DNA of 64,000 bases, taken from assembly GCA_023665905.1 (NCBI GenBank), contig JAMPDA010000003.1, forward strand, positions 1 to 64,000, written 5' to 3'. This stretch comes from Roseburia sp. (GTDB lineage Bacteria; Bacillota; Clostridia; Christensenellales; Pumilibacteraceae). This document shows positions 43,949-51,902 of this stretch, piece after piece. Every line of letters begins with the position of its first letter. Positions within the stretch are counted from its first letter, which is position 1. Position numbers and translations under genes: made by a program. Under the pieces are notes generated by a model. It did not search any database. It had not been told where the DNA came from and worked only from the letters and a program-made list of their open reading frames with translations.

Positions 43949-43986
43949 CATTGTACCTTATTAATATCACCGAGCCTTACTAAAGC

Positions 43987-44703
43987 TCAGCACTTTTTGA
44001 TCTTGTCCGACGTTTTGTAGTAATCGGCCGCCTCGAAATGACCGGTCATCTGCCAGCACACGGGCGGCATGCCGTTGGCTTTTAGCCAGTCGTTGACTTT
44101 GGAAAACGGCTTGGAGCCGAAAAAGCCGCGATAGGCGCTGAGCGGGCTCGGGTGCGCGGATGCGACGACGAAATTTCGCGCGTCGATGAGCTCCGCTTTT
44201 TTGCGCGCGCTCATTCCCCAAAGAATGTACGCCACCGGCTTTTCGCGCAGGTTGAGCGCGGATATCATCGCGTCGGTCAAAGTATGCCAGCCGATATTTT
44301 CGTGCGACTGCGCAAAGTTGGCGCGCACGGTGAGCGACGCGTTGAGCAGCAACACGCCCTGTTCCGCCCAGCCGACAAGCGAAGTGTCGTCGCTCGGTTT
44401 GACGCCGATATCCGACTCTATCTCCGTAAAGATGTTCCGAAGCGACGGGGGAGGCTCGACGCCGTTATTCACCGCAAAAGCCAAGCCATTCGCCTGACCT
44501 TCGCCGTGGTACGGGTCCTGACCCAAAATGACGACGCGCACCCGATCGTAATCGACGAGCTGCGGCGCGGCGTATATCCGCTCGCGCGGCGGATAGACGT
44601 CGTACTTTGCGTACTCGCTGTCCACCGTGTCCATTAGCTGTTTAAAGTACGGCTTGCGATACTCGGCGGATAGGACCGCGTCCCATTTTTCGGTTATCGT
44701 CAT
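43987..44703 (-). CDS. ung: uracil-DNA glycosylase, family 1
   Basis: A 238-residue DNA-repair enzyme that removes uracil. The water-activating motif is GQDPYHGEGQANGLAF and the DNA-intercalation motif is SAHPSPLSAYRGFFGSKPF. Length is typical. AAGGAG lies before the ATG, and it is 35 nt downstream of a small ArsR-family gene, an unusual partner. Confidence 0.97.
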   Translation of the reverse strand: MTITEKWDAVLSAEYRKPYFKQLMDTVDSEYAKYDVYPPRERIYAAPQLVDYDRVRVVILGQDPYHGEGQANGLAFAVNNGVEPPPSLRNIFTEIESDIGVKPSDDTSLVGWAEQGVLLLNASLTVRANFAQSHENIGWHTLTDAMISALNLREKPVAYILWGMSARKKAELIDARNFVVASAHPSPLSAYRGFFGSKPFSKVNDWLKANGMPPVCWQMTGHFEAADYYKTSDKIKKC

Positions 44704-44738
44704 CGGGTGCTCCTTTGCGCGTTTTGCGCGGCTCTTAT

Positions 44739-45074
44739 CTATCTGTACACCGCGCCGACGGCGAGGTCCAGGATCTTCGGTATGCCGTTTTCGGACAGGG
44801 AATAGAACATCACCTTTCCCTGACGCTTGCTCTCGACGATATGCGCCGTCTTGAGCGTGCGCAGGCCGTGCGACGCCGTAGTCTGGTTAAGTCCCGTTAT
44901 AGCTGAAAGATCGGTCACGCACATCGACGACACCGACAGCGCGGAAACTATTTTGAGCCGCGTGACGTCGGACAGCGCGTCGAAAAACGCCGCAATACTG
45001 TCGAGTTCGCCGTCGTTAGGCAGTGAATTTTCCACTTTAGCTGCAGTAAAACTGTCCAAAAGCTTCATGTTCAT
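44739..45074 (-). CDS. ArsR family regulator next to ung
   Basis: A 111-residue winged-helix regulator: AFFDALSDVTRLKIVSAL, the recognition segment TGLNQTTASHGLRTLKTAHI, and the wing GKVMFYSLSENG. A single Cys lies in the position of the CadC metal loop (SSMCVTDLS), so a full alpha-3 metal site is not present. The ATG at 45074 has no Shine-Dalgarno sequence, and TATATT ends 6 nt before it, so the transcript is likely leaderless. A second ATG two codons on is possible. Its target may be its own ung transcript. Confidence 0.85.
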   Translation of the reverse strand: MNMKLLDSFTAAKVENSLPNDGELDSIAAFFDALSDVTRLKIVSALSVSSMCVTDLSAITGLNQTTASHGLRTLKTAHIVESKRQGKVMFYSLSENGIPKILDLAVGAVYR

Positions 45075-45080
45075 ATGCAC

Positions 45081-45109
45081 AATATAACACATAAACTACG
45101 TTCTGTCAA
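45081..45109 (-). promoter_or_regulatory. leaderless promoter of arsR-ung
   Basis: Reverse-strand TTGACA (45104-45109), 17-nt spacer, TATATT (45081-45086). The ATG begins 6 nt after the -10, at the expected transcription start. Confidence 0.8.
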
Positions 45110-45114
45110 TCGCG

Positions 45115-45167
45115 ACATTTGGCGCATCGCCGCGAAAATCCGCGGTTTAATGCGCATGTAAAAATGT
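45115..45167. other. nested perfect hairpin in the arsR/45230 divergent gap
   Basis: Three stacked inverted repeats share one centre: ACATTT/AAATGT, GCGCAT/ATGCGC and CCGCG/CGCGG. This gives 17 base pairs with small internal loops. A palindrome GGCGCGCC follows. It could be a 5'-leader structure for the plus-strand small gene or a terminator-like fold without a T-run. Confidence 0.6.
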
Positions 45168-45229
45168 GGCGCGCCTGACATTTTTCGCATATATATTTTA
45201 GGTAAAAATCTGACGGGGTCGGAGGGTTT

Positions 45230-45412
45230 ATGCAAAACGACATTTTCAGCCTATTGATGTTGATATTGCTGCTCGAAAACGGCGGCGGCGCCGAAAATAT
45301 CAACCAACTGGTAATAATGTTTCTTTTGATGAATTCGCGCGAGGACGGGGGTTCCGGCAATCGCCGCTCGTGCGACAATCTGTGCTGTCGCGAGGAGGGC
45401 TATACTTTTTAA
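45230..45412 (+). CDS. small hydrophobic protein, 60 residues
   Basis: ATG follows GGAGG by 5 nt. The protein has two leucine-rich stretches (SLLMLILLLENGGG, LVIMFLLMNS) and a Cys-containing tail (CDNLCCREEG). I do not recognise it. The good ribosome site and an upstream structured leader favour a real gene. It could be a small membrane protein. Confidence 0.55.
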   Translation: MQNDIFSLLMLILLLENGGGAENINQLVIMFLLMNSREDGGSGNRRSCDNLCCREEGYTF

Positions 45413-45435
45413 AAATCTCCGGCTCGCAAGTTAAG

Positions 45436-47091
45436 CTACATTCTTTCCGGCGCGCCTAAAAGGACAAGTCCGAGGCCGTATTTAAGAACGTCCGCGACGC
45501 GCTCTACGAGCGCAAGCCGCGCGGCTTGCGTTTCGCCGCCGCACATGATCCTGTCCGCATTGTAAAATCTGTTGAACGCCTGACATATCTTGACGAGCCG
45601 CCGCGACACAACGGACGGCTCTTGCTTTATCGCGGCGGTGTACACGACGTCGTCGAAGTCCGCCAAAAGCTTGACTGTTTCGTACGCGTCGTCGTCCGTC
45701 AAAAGATCGTAGTCTATCCCGTCCGCGCGCGCCGCGCCGCTCTTTGCGAGCACCGACCTGCACCGCGCGTGCGTGTACTGCACGTACGGACCCGTTTCAC
45801 CGTCGAAGTTGATAGCGTCTGCAAGGCAGAAATTCTTGTCCTTCAGCCGCCCGTCGTACAGCGCGTCGAAAACGACCGCGCCTACGCCGACGCTTTCCGA
45901 AACATGCTTTTTATCCGCCAGATCGGGATTGCGCTCGTCTATTACGGACGCGGCTTTTTCCACCGCGGCGTCCAGCACGTCGTTCAAGTACAAAACGTTG
46001 CCGCGCCGAGTGGACAGCGACAGCCCTTCCACGGAAACCATGCCGTAACTGACGTGCACCATGTCGCCGGCCCAGGGCTCGCCCAAAAGCTCCAACACTC
46101 TGAAAAGCTGCTTAAAGTGCAACGCCTGATGCGACGCGACCACGTACAGGCATTTATCGAAACCGTAATTTTCGTGACGATAGTACGCCGCCGCGAGATC
46201 GCGCGCAACGTACAGCGAAGCGCCGTCGCTGCGGCGAATAATGGCAGGCGGCATGCCGTCGGCGGAAAGATCGACTATCTCCGCGCCGTCGCTGACGGAA
46301 AGCAGGTTTTTTGCTTTCAGCTTTTCTTCCACCGCGCCGACCTTGTCCACATAAAAGCTTTCGCCGAGATAGCTGTCAAACTCGATATTCAGCCTTTTGT
46401 AAACCTTTTTCGCCTGTTCGAGCGTTATGGCTTTGAATTTTTCGAAAAGTCCAACGGCGTAAGCGTCGCCCTGTTCTATCTTCTTCGACCACTCGCGCGC
46501 CTCGGCGGCGAGCTTTTCGTCCTTTTCGGACTCGTTGTGATAGCGAACGTACAGATCGAGCAGTTCGTCGAGCCCGCGCGTTTCGAGCGCGCTTTCGCTT
46601 CCCCAGCGCTTGAACGCCGAAATAAGCCCGCCGAACTGCGTTCCCCAATCGCCCAAATGATTGATCCCGACCGCCGTCGCGCCGAGCGCGCGATATATCT
46701 TATACAGCGAGCCGCCGATGACGGTCGTCATCAAATGCCCTATGTGGAAGGGCTTTGCGATATTGACCGACGAGTAATCTATGCACACGGTCTTGCCGGC
46801 GAGCGGCTTATACTCGCCGAGCGTTGTCGAGAACAGCTCGGCGACGCGCGCCTTGCGGTCTATGGTAAAATTGAGATAGCCGTTGAGCGCGGAAACGCTC
46901 ATGCCCGAAACTTTCACCGTCGCCGCCGCCTGCTCGGCTATAGCCGACGGGCTTTTGCGCAGTATTTTGGCGAACTTGAAGCACGGTATGCAAAAGTCGC
47001 AGAACGCGTCCGCCGCCGTCACATCGGACGGATCGAGCTGCGGCAGCGCTTCCGCCGCCGCTTCGTATATCGCTTTTTTATGATCGAACAT
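45436..47091 (-). CDS. argS: arginyl-tRNA synthetase
   Basis: A 551-residue class I synthetase. The N-terminal Arg-tRNA-binding domain, HIGH motif in KPFHIGHLMTTVIGG, the conserved GDWGTQFGGL, and the C-terminal DALR anticodon-binding domain (LADFDDVVYTAAIKQEPSVV, ICQAFNRFYNADR) are all present. The KMSK loop is replaced by LSTRRGN, as commonly seen in ArgRS. Length is normal. AGGTG precedes the ATG. Confidence 0.96.
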   Translation of the reverse strand: MFDHKKAIYEAAAEALPQLDPSDVTAADAFCDFCIPCFKFAKILRKSPSAIAEQAAATVKVSGMSVSALNGYLNFTIDRKARVAELFSTTLGEYKPLAGKTVCIDYSSVNIAKPFHIGHLMTTVIGGSLYKIYRALGATAVGINHLGDWGTQFGGLISAFKRWGSESALETRGLDELLDLYVRYHNESEKDEKLAAEAREWSKKIEQGDAYAVGLFEKFKAITLEQAKKVYKRLNIEFDSYLGESFYVDKVGAVEEKLKAKNLLSVSDGAEIVDLSADGMPPAIIRRSDGASLYVARDLAAAYYRHENYGFDKCLYVVASHQALHFKQLFRVLELLGEPWAGDMVHVSYGMVSVEGLSLSTRRGNVLYLNDVLDAAVEKAASVIDERNPDLADKKHVSESVGVGAVVFDALYDGRLKDKNFCLADAINFDGETGPYVQYTHARCRSVLAKSGAARADGIDYDLLTDDDAYETVKLLADFDDVVYTAAIKQEPSVVSRRLVKICQAFNRFYNADRIMCGGETQAARLALVERVADVLKYGLGLVLLGAPERM

Positions 47092-47162
47092 ATCAACACC
47101 TGTGCATATGCTGCAATGTAGAAAACTTTGAGTTTTTCGCGGTCACGCGACAAAAATCGCCG

Positions 47163-48254
47163 TCACACGTTGAACTTGAACTCCACAACGTCGCCGTCGC
47201 GCATCACGTAATCTTTGCCCTCGCTGCGCAGTTTGCCGGCGGACTTGACGGCGGCGAGCGAGCCGCATGCCACGAGATCGTCGTACGACACGATCTCAGC
47301 GCGTATAAAGCCGCGCTCGAAATCGGAATGTATCTTGCCGGCGGCTTTGGGCGCGGTCGTGCCGCGCTCTATCGTCCAGGCGCGCACTTCCTTTTCCCCC
47401 GCCGTCAGATAGCTCATAAGACCCAAAAGCTCGTAGCCCGAGGTGATTACACGCTCGAGTCCCGACTTTTTAAGTCCGAGCGCGTCGAGGTATTCCGCGC
47501 GTTCTTCCTTGGGCAACAGGGATATTTCGTGCTCTACTTTTGCGCAGATATCTATTACCGCCGCGCCGTCCGCCTTTGCGTACTCGCGCACGGCGTCCAC
47601 GTACTTATTGCTGCTCGCGCCGATATCGTCCTCGGAAATATTGGCGCAGTATATTATGGGCTTTGCGGACAGCAAAAACTGCCCGTCCACGGTGGCGAGC
47701 GTTTCGGCGTCCAGCCCGAGCGTGCGCAGCGACTTTCCTGCGTCTATACATTCGGTCATGCGCGTAAGGAGCTTCAGCGCTTCCGCCGCCTTGGGGTCGC
47801 CGCTTTTGACCGTCTTTTCAAACCGCGCGCGCCGCTTTTCTATGGACTCGAGATCGGCGAGCATAAGCTCCGTATTGATTATTTCCGCGTCGCGAACGGG
47901 ATCGACGCTGTCCGAAACGTTGATTACGTTTTCGTCGTCGAAGCACCTAACGACCTCGATTATGGCGTCCACCTCGCGAATGTGCGACAAAAACTTATTT
48001 CCCAAGCCCTCGCCGTGGCTCGCGCCCTTTACAAGACCCGCGATATCAACGAACTCTATCACCGCCGGCACGACGCGCTTGGACGAATACATCTTTTCGA
48101 GGACGGCAAGCCGCTCGTCGGGAACAGCAACGACGCCCACGTTCGGCTCTATCGTGCAAAACGGATAGTTTGCGACTTCCGCACCCGCTTCCGTTATGGC
48201 ATTGAACAACGTACTTTTGCCGACGTTCGGCAAGCCCACTACGCCTATCTTCAT
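47163..48254 (-). CDS. ychF: redox-regulated ATPase/GTPase YchF (OLA1 family)
   Basis: A 363-residue TRAFAC-class nucleotide hydrolase that prefers ATP and associates with ribosomes. G1 GLPNVGKSTLFNA, G3 DIAGLVKGASHGEGLGN, an NxxE-type specificity motif in CANISED, and the C-terminal TGS domain (VRAWTIERGTTAPKAAGKIH) are present. It has its own promoter at 48284-48312 and GGAG before the ATG. Confidence 0.97.
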   Translation of the reverse strand: MKIGVVGLPNVGKSTLFNAITEAGAEVANYPFCTIEPNVGVVAVPDERLAVLEKMYSSKRVVPAVIEFVDIAGLVKGASHGEGLGNKFLSHIREVDAIIEVVRCFDDENVINVSDSVDPVRDAEIINTELMLADLESIEKRRARFEKTVKSGDPKAAEALKLLTRMTECIDAGKSLRTLGLDAETLATVDGQFLLSAKPIIYCANISEDDIGASSNKYVDAVREYAKADGAAVIDICAKVEHEISLLPKEERAEYLDALGLKKSGLERVITSGYELLGLMSYLTAGEKEVRAWTIERGTTAPKAAGKIHSDFERGFIRAEIVSYDDLVACGSLAAVKSAGKLRSEGKDYVMRDGDVVEFKFNV

Positions 48255-48283
48255 ATAACAAACTCCGAATTGATTATACTCAT

Positions 48284-48312
48284 ATTCTACACCCGATCGA
48301 CGCCGCTGTCAA
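48284..48312 (-). promoter_or_regulatory. promoter of ychF
   Basis: Reverse-strand TTGACA (48307-48312), 17-nt spacer, TAGAAT (48284-48289). Confidence 0.8.
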
Positions 48313-48378
48313 GCAAAGCGCGCGGCGACCCGATACGCGGTGAAAAACAGCGATGTTTTTCCGCTCCGCCGTGCGGCT

Positions 48379-50388
48379 TCACGCGAGCCGAAAGTCCACC
48401 CTGTCGCCCTCGACTTTTTCCACGACTATCCTGACAGCATTGCCGAGCGAGTATCGCGCCCTGCCGCAGGTTATGCAAAGGCGCTTACTGTCGAACGCCG
48501 CGGCGGGCGGAAGCGTGCTCATGCGCACCAGCCCTTCCGCCGAGTTTTCGAGCTCGACGAAAAAGCCGAAATCGGTGACGGAGCTTATAACGCCGTCGAA
48601 CGTTTCGCCTATACGGTGCGACATGTATTCCGCTTTTTTGCAGTCGTCCGTTTTGCGCTCGCACTCCTGCGCGACGCGCTCCGCCTTGGAACTTTTGAAC
48701 GCTGCGGCGGCGGTAAAGTCCGCGTACTTTTTTGCGGCCGACGCGCCGCCGCGCAGATACGCCTTTATTATACGGTGCACGGCAAGGTCGGGATAGCGAC
48801 GAATGGGCGACGTGAAGTGACAGTAGTATTTTTCGGCGAGCCCGAAGTGTCCGTCGTTTTTGGGCTCGTACGTCGCCTTTGCCATTGCGCGAAGCGCGAC
48901 GCGAGCGACACCGCCGGATACGGATTTATCCAGGCTCGCCAACAGCTCCGCTATCTGTTTGGGCGCAGGGTCGAGCGGACACTGCGACTTTATTCCTACG
49001 GCGTCGAGATATTCGTTGAGCGTCTGCAACTTTTCCGTCGGCGGCTTTTCGTGCACGCGATACACAAACGGTATTTTCGCCTTTTCGAACTTTTCCGCGA
49101 CGGCGCAGTTTGCGAGTATCATGAACTCCTCGATAAGCGAGTGCGCGAGCAGTCGCGGCTTTTTGCGTATATCCTTTACGTGCCCGACTTCGTCGAACTC
49201 TATCTCCGTTTCGGTCAAGTCGAAGTCGATAGCGCCGCGCTGTTTGCGCAACGCCGCGCGCTTTTCCGTCAGCTCTTTCATCAGCTCGAGCGACGGAACG
49301 AGCCGCGCATATCTGCGGCGAAGCTCGGCGTCGCCGTCCAATATCGCCTGAACGCCCGTGTACGTCATGCGCGCCACAGAGCGAATAACACCCTCGCACA
49401 CCTCATACGAGCGCACTTTGCCGCTTCCGTCGATATCGAGTATGACGGCAAGCACGAGCCTGTCCTCGCCCTCGTTGAGCGAGCACAGCCCGTTGGAAAG
49501 GCGTTCGGGCAGCATGGGTATCACTCTGTCCGCAAGATACACGCTCGTGCCGCGAAGCAGCGCCTCCCTGTCGAGCGGCGACGATTCCGTCACGTACTCG
49601 GCGACGTCGGCGATATATACGCCCAAGCGATAGCCGTCGTCCGTCTTTTCTATGGAAACCGCGTCGTCGAAATCCTTTGAGTCGCTCCCGTCCACCGTGA
49701 AAACGGTGTCGCCGCGGAAGTCGCGACGTCCGCGGATATCGGACGCGTCTATCTCGTCGGGAAAAGCGTTCGCCTGTTCCAGAACGTCGCGCGGAAACTC
49801 CGTGCGCAGCCCGTGCGACGCTATAACGCTCTTTACGTCCATGCCTATCTCGTCGAACCGTCCGAGCACGGCGAGAACGCGCGCCCTGTCGCACTCCCCG
49901 TCCGTGTCGAGCGCGACGACTACCTTGTCGTGCTCGCTCGCGCCGCCGAGCGCAACTATCTCGAGTTTTTCGCCGTAGTGCCGATCGTCGGGAACGGCAA
50001 AATACGCGTTGTCGTTATAAACGACCGTCGCGACAATGCTCATCGGGCTTTGCTCGACCGTTTCCACCACACGGCCCTCGCGCTTATGCCTGCCGCCGCG
50101 ACCCGAGCCGCGCTCGAACACGGCAACGCGCACCGTATCGCCGTGCCGCGCGCCGTTGAGGTCGCCGCCGCCGATAAAAATATCGCCGTCGCCGTCCGCC
50201 ACAAAACCGAACCGACCGCCCTTGCAGTCGAGTACGCCCGTCACGGTGCGACCGGATCGCGCGGACTTAAACGCGCCTTTTGTCGCCGACTTTTTGCCGT
50301 TGCGCTTTTTTGAGCCGGCGCGCTTGACTATCACGTCGCCGCTTTTTGTTTTTATATTGCGTTTGTTTTTATTTTTCTTATTCGACAT
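48379..50388 (-). CDS. rnr: ribonuclease R
   Basis: A 669-residue 3'-5' exoribonuclease. A basic Lys-rich N-terminus precedes cold-shock domains and the catalytic RNB domain with TVDGSDSKDFDDAVSIEKTD (active-site acidic residues). The C-terminal S1 domain begins at GETFDGVISSVTDFGFFVEL. Length is slightly short of the usual 700-800 because no C-terminal Lys-rich tail is present. It lies downstream of secG, the normal Firmicutes order, but smpB does not follow. Confidence 0.96.
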   Translation of the reverse strand: MSNKKNKNKRNIKTKSGDVIVKRAGSKKRNGKKSATKGAFKSARSGRTVTGVLDCKGGRFGFVADGDGDIFIGGGDLNGARHGDTVRVAVFERGSGRGGRHKREGRVVETVEQSPMSIVATVVYNDNAYFAVPDDRHYGEKLEIVALGGASEHDKVVVALDTDGECDRARVLAVLGRFDEIGMDVKSVIASHGLRTEFPRDVLEQANAFPDEIDASDIRGRRDFRGDTVFTVDGSDSKDFDDAVSIEKTDDGYRLGVYIADVAEYVTESSPLDREALLRGTSVYLADRVIPMLPERLSNGLCSLNEGEDRLVLAVILDIDGSGKVRSYEVCEGVIRSVARMTYTGVQAILDGDAELRRRYARLVPSLELMKELTEKRAALRKQRGAIDFDLTETEIEFDEVGHVKDIRKKPRLLAHSLIEEFMILANCAVAEKFEKAKIPFVYRVHEKPPTEKLQTLNEYLDAVGIKSQCPLDPAPKQIAELLASLDKSVSGGVARVALRAMAKATYEPKNDGHFGLAEKYYCHFTSPIRRYPDLAVHRIIKAYLRGGASAAKKYADFTAAAAFKSSKAERVAQECERKTDDCKKAEYMSHRIGETFDGVISSVTDFGFFVELENSAEGLVRMSTLPPAAAFDSKRLCITCGRARYSLGNAVRIVVEKVEGDRVDFRLA

Positions 50389-50417
50389 ATGTATCCCCTA
50401 AACCGAAACCGTGCGCA

Positions 50418-50444
50418 CAAAAAAAAGAACCGATTGCTCGGTTC
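50418..50444 (-). terminator. terminator between secG and rnr
   Basis: Stem GAACCGA/TCGGTTC (50427-50433 with 50438-50444), followed on the reverse strand by eight T. Confidence 0.85.
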
Positions 50445-50450
50445 CCCATG

Positions 50451-50741
50451 CTATCCACGGTAGATAAGAAGCGTAACGAAGAACAAGATCGCAAGCACGC
50501 CCTCGACTATGCCGAGTATGACCGTGATCTTCTTCATTACCGACTCGAGCGATTTGGACTTGTCTTTGGAATAAAAGGTGTCGCGCGCGCCGCTCAGTGC
50601 GCCCATACCGGACGACGACGACGGCTGAAACATTATGACGACCACGAGCGCAAGCCCTATAAGCACCATGAGCGCTATTATTACTATTCGGATTATCGGA
50701 AAGGAATCCGACACCCAACCTGCAACCGATAAAAATGTCAT
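50451..50741 (-). CDS. secG: preprotein translocase subunit SecG
   Basis: A 96-residue two-helix subunit of the SecYEG channel. Helix 1 is followed by the SecG signature FQPSSSSGMGALSGARDTFY and helix 2 ends the protein. CGGAG lies before the ATG. A MITE-like element begins only about 30 bp upstream, where the secG promoter would be expected. Confidence 0.92.
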   Translation of the reverse strand: MTFLSVAGWVSDSFPIIRIVIIALMVLIGLALVVVIMFQPSSSSGMGALSGARDTFYSKDKSKSLESVMKKITVILGIVEGVLAILFFVTLLIYRG

Positions 50742-50769
50742 TACAGTAACTCCGTATAAAACAGTATTA

Positions 50770-50990
50770 ATAAATTAGGTATTATACCCCAGGGCAAGCC
50801 CTGGACCCGCACGGCAACCGAATGTTGCACGAAACATTGCTTACGTTCTCGCTTGTGGTTGCGTGTATGCTTGCCCTGGAGCACCCTACGGGTGTTCCGC
50901 TAGCCACGCGGCGGGTATCACACCTAATTTGTCGACGTCGCAAATTTGCCCTTGCAAGCAAGCAAATTTACTCCTCGAATGATTATATCA
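50770..50990 (+). mobile_element. MITE-like element (long copy)
   Basis: Terminal inverted repeats AAATTAGGTATTATACCC (from 50772) and its partner ending at 50930 (reverse complement AAATTAGGTGTGATACCC) enclose about 160 bp. It has an internal AGGGC...GCCCT dyad and no coding capacity. A further shared segment, GCAAGCAAATTT...CTCCTCGAATGA (about 50958-50983), follows. The short copy is at 26849-26936. Confidence 0.65.
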
Positions 50991-51434
50991 CACGCAAAAT
51001 AATTGCGCAAGCGTTTTTACGCGTTTATTGCGAGAAAATTCATCTCGGTTGGCAAGGCGCCGACGCACATAATCAATCAGTCTATAATCGGAAACCGTCG
51101 CCGCGGCGGCGTAGGCGCGCGTCAGACGGGCAAGCAGCCAAATGCTGCGCGACGCTGGGTTTGCTACTCACATCAATATTGCGTCGCAACAGTCACGGGT
51201 CAACCTGTGGTTGCCGACGGGAGTGTACATGGACGTACATGACCAAGGCGCCGAGCCAAACGTAGCCCGTATACTTCGTGAGCTACGGCGCGAAATTGCC
51301 TGCGCAAGCGCGCAATTATCGCTTGTAGCTAAGCACGCGATGCATCCGCCGCCGCAAAAAAATAGCATATAAGAGCAGCCGACCGTTTACGTTCGGATAG
51401 CGGCGCATGTATCGATAACAATGGGAACTTTATG
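50991..51434. other. structured intergenic region, possible ncRNA
   Basis: There is no convincing gene in this stretch. Dense hairpins are visible: GCAGC/GCTGC (about 51133-51147), CACGGG/CCTGTG (about 51196), TGTAC/GTACA (about 51225-51241), CGTAGC/GCTACG (about 51263-51289), and AATTGC with nested GCGC-AA-GCGC and GCAATT (about 51295-51318). Strand and ends are unclear. A plus-strand frame at 51142 has no ribosome site and atypical codons. I see no tmRNA, RNase P, SRP or 6S signature. Confidence 0.45.
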
Positions 51435-51713
51435 TCAAGATTGTGGAGCAGAGGCGCGTTCGAGTTCTTCGTTGTATTTATCGATCACGAGTTTTGCGAT
51501 ATAGTCGCGCGTTTCGTTGTTTATGGGATGCGCGATATCGCGATATTCGCCCGTATGGATACGCTTGTTGGGCATAGCCAAAAACAACCCGTCGTCGTTT
51601 TCCACGACGCGCAGGTCATGCACGACAAAACAGCCGTCGATAGTGACGGACGCCGCCGCTTTGAGCCTGCCGGGGTCTTTTACGAGACGCAATCTTACCT
51701 CGGTGATTTCCAC
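51435..51713 (-). CDS. spoVG: SpoVG family RNA-binding/septation regulator
   Basis: A 92-residue SpoVG: EITEVRLRLVKDPGRLKAA, FVVHDLRVVENDDGLFLAMP and RDIAHPINNETRDYI are diagnostic. Start is GTG after AGGAGG. In Firmicutes it affects septation, capsule and other targets, probably through RNA binding. Own promoter at 51741-51769. Confidence 0.95.
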   Translation of the reverse strand: MEITEVRLRLVKDPGRLKAAASVTIDGCFVVHDLRVVENDDGLFLAMPNKRIHTGEYRDIAHPINNETRDYIAKLVIDKYNEELERASAPQS

Positions 51714-51740
51714 AACTTTCCTCCTATAGTATTTTTGTAT

Positions 51741-51769
51741 ATATATTGTAACACACGGGAGCGGTCAAA
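51741..51769 (-). promoter_or_regulatory. promoter of spoVG
   Basis: Reverse-strand TTGACC (51764-51769), 17-nt spacer, TATATA (51741-51746). Confidence 0.7.
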
Positions 51770-51902
51770 ATCAATAGGTTTGCCAAAAAATTTTGCCGCG
51801 GCGGAAAATCACGCGGGCAATGCGCACGCGCGAACGCCGAAAAAGCCTGTATACACACTGCGTTCAATCACACACAAACGCCGCCGCGCATAATAAATTG
51901 TT

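Noticed and set aside
51142..51372. Plus-strand 76-codon frame in the structured gap
   Set aside because: No ribosome site, rare codons for this genome, and it coincides with the hairpins. More likely non-coding.
50742..51434. tmRNA gene beside secG-rnr
   Set aside because: The location fits, but neither strand shows the paired ends, a T-arm GTTCGA loop with CCA, or a tag frame ending in Ala-Leu-Ala-Ala.
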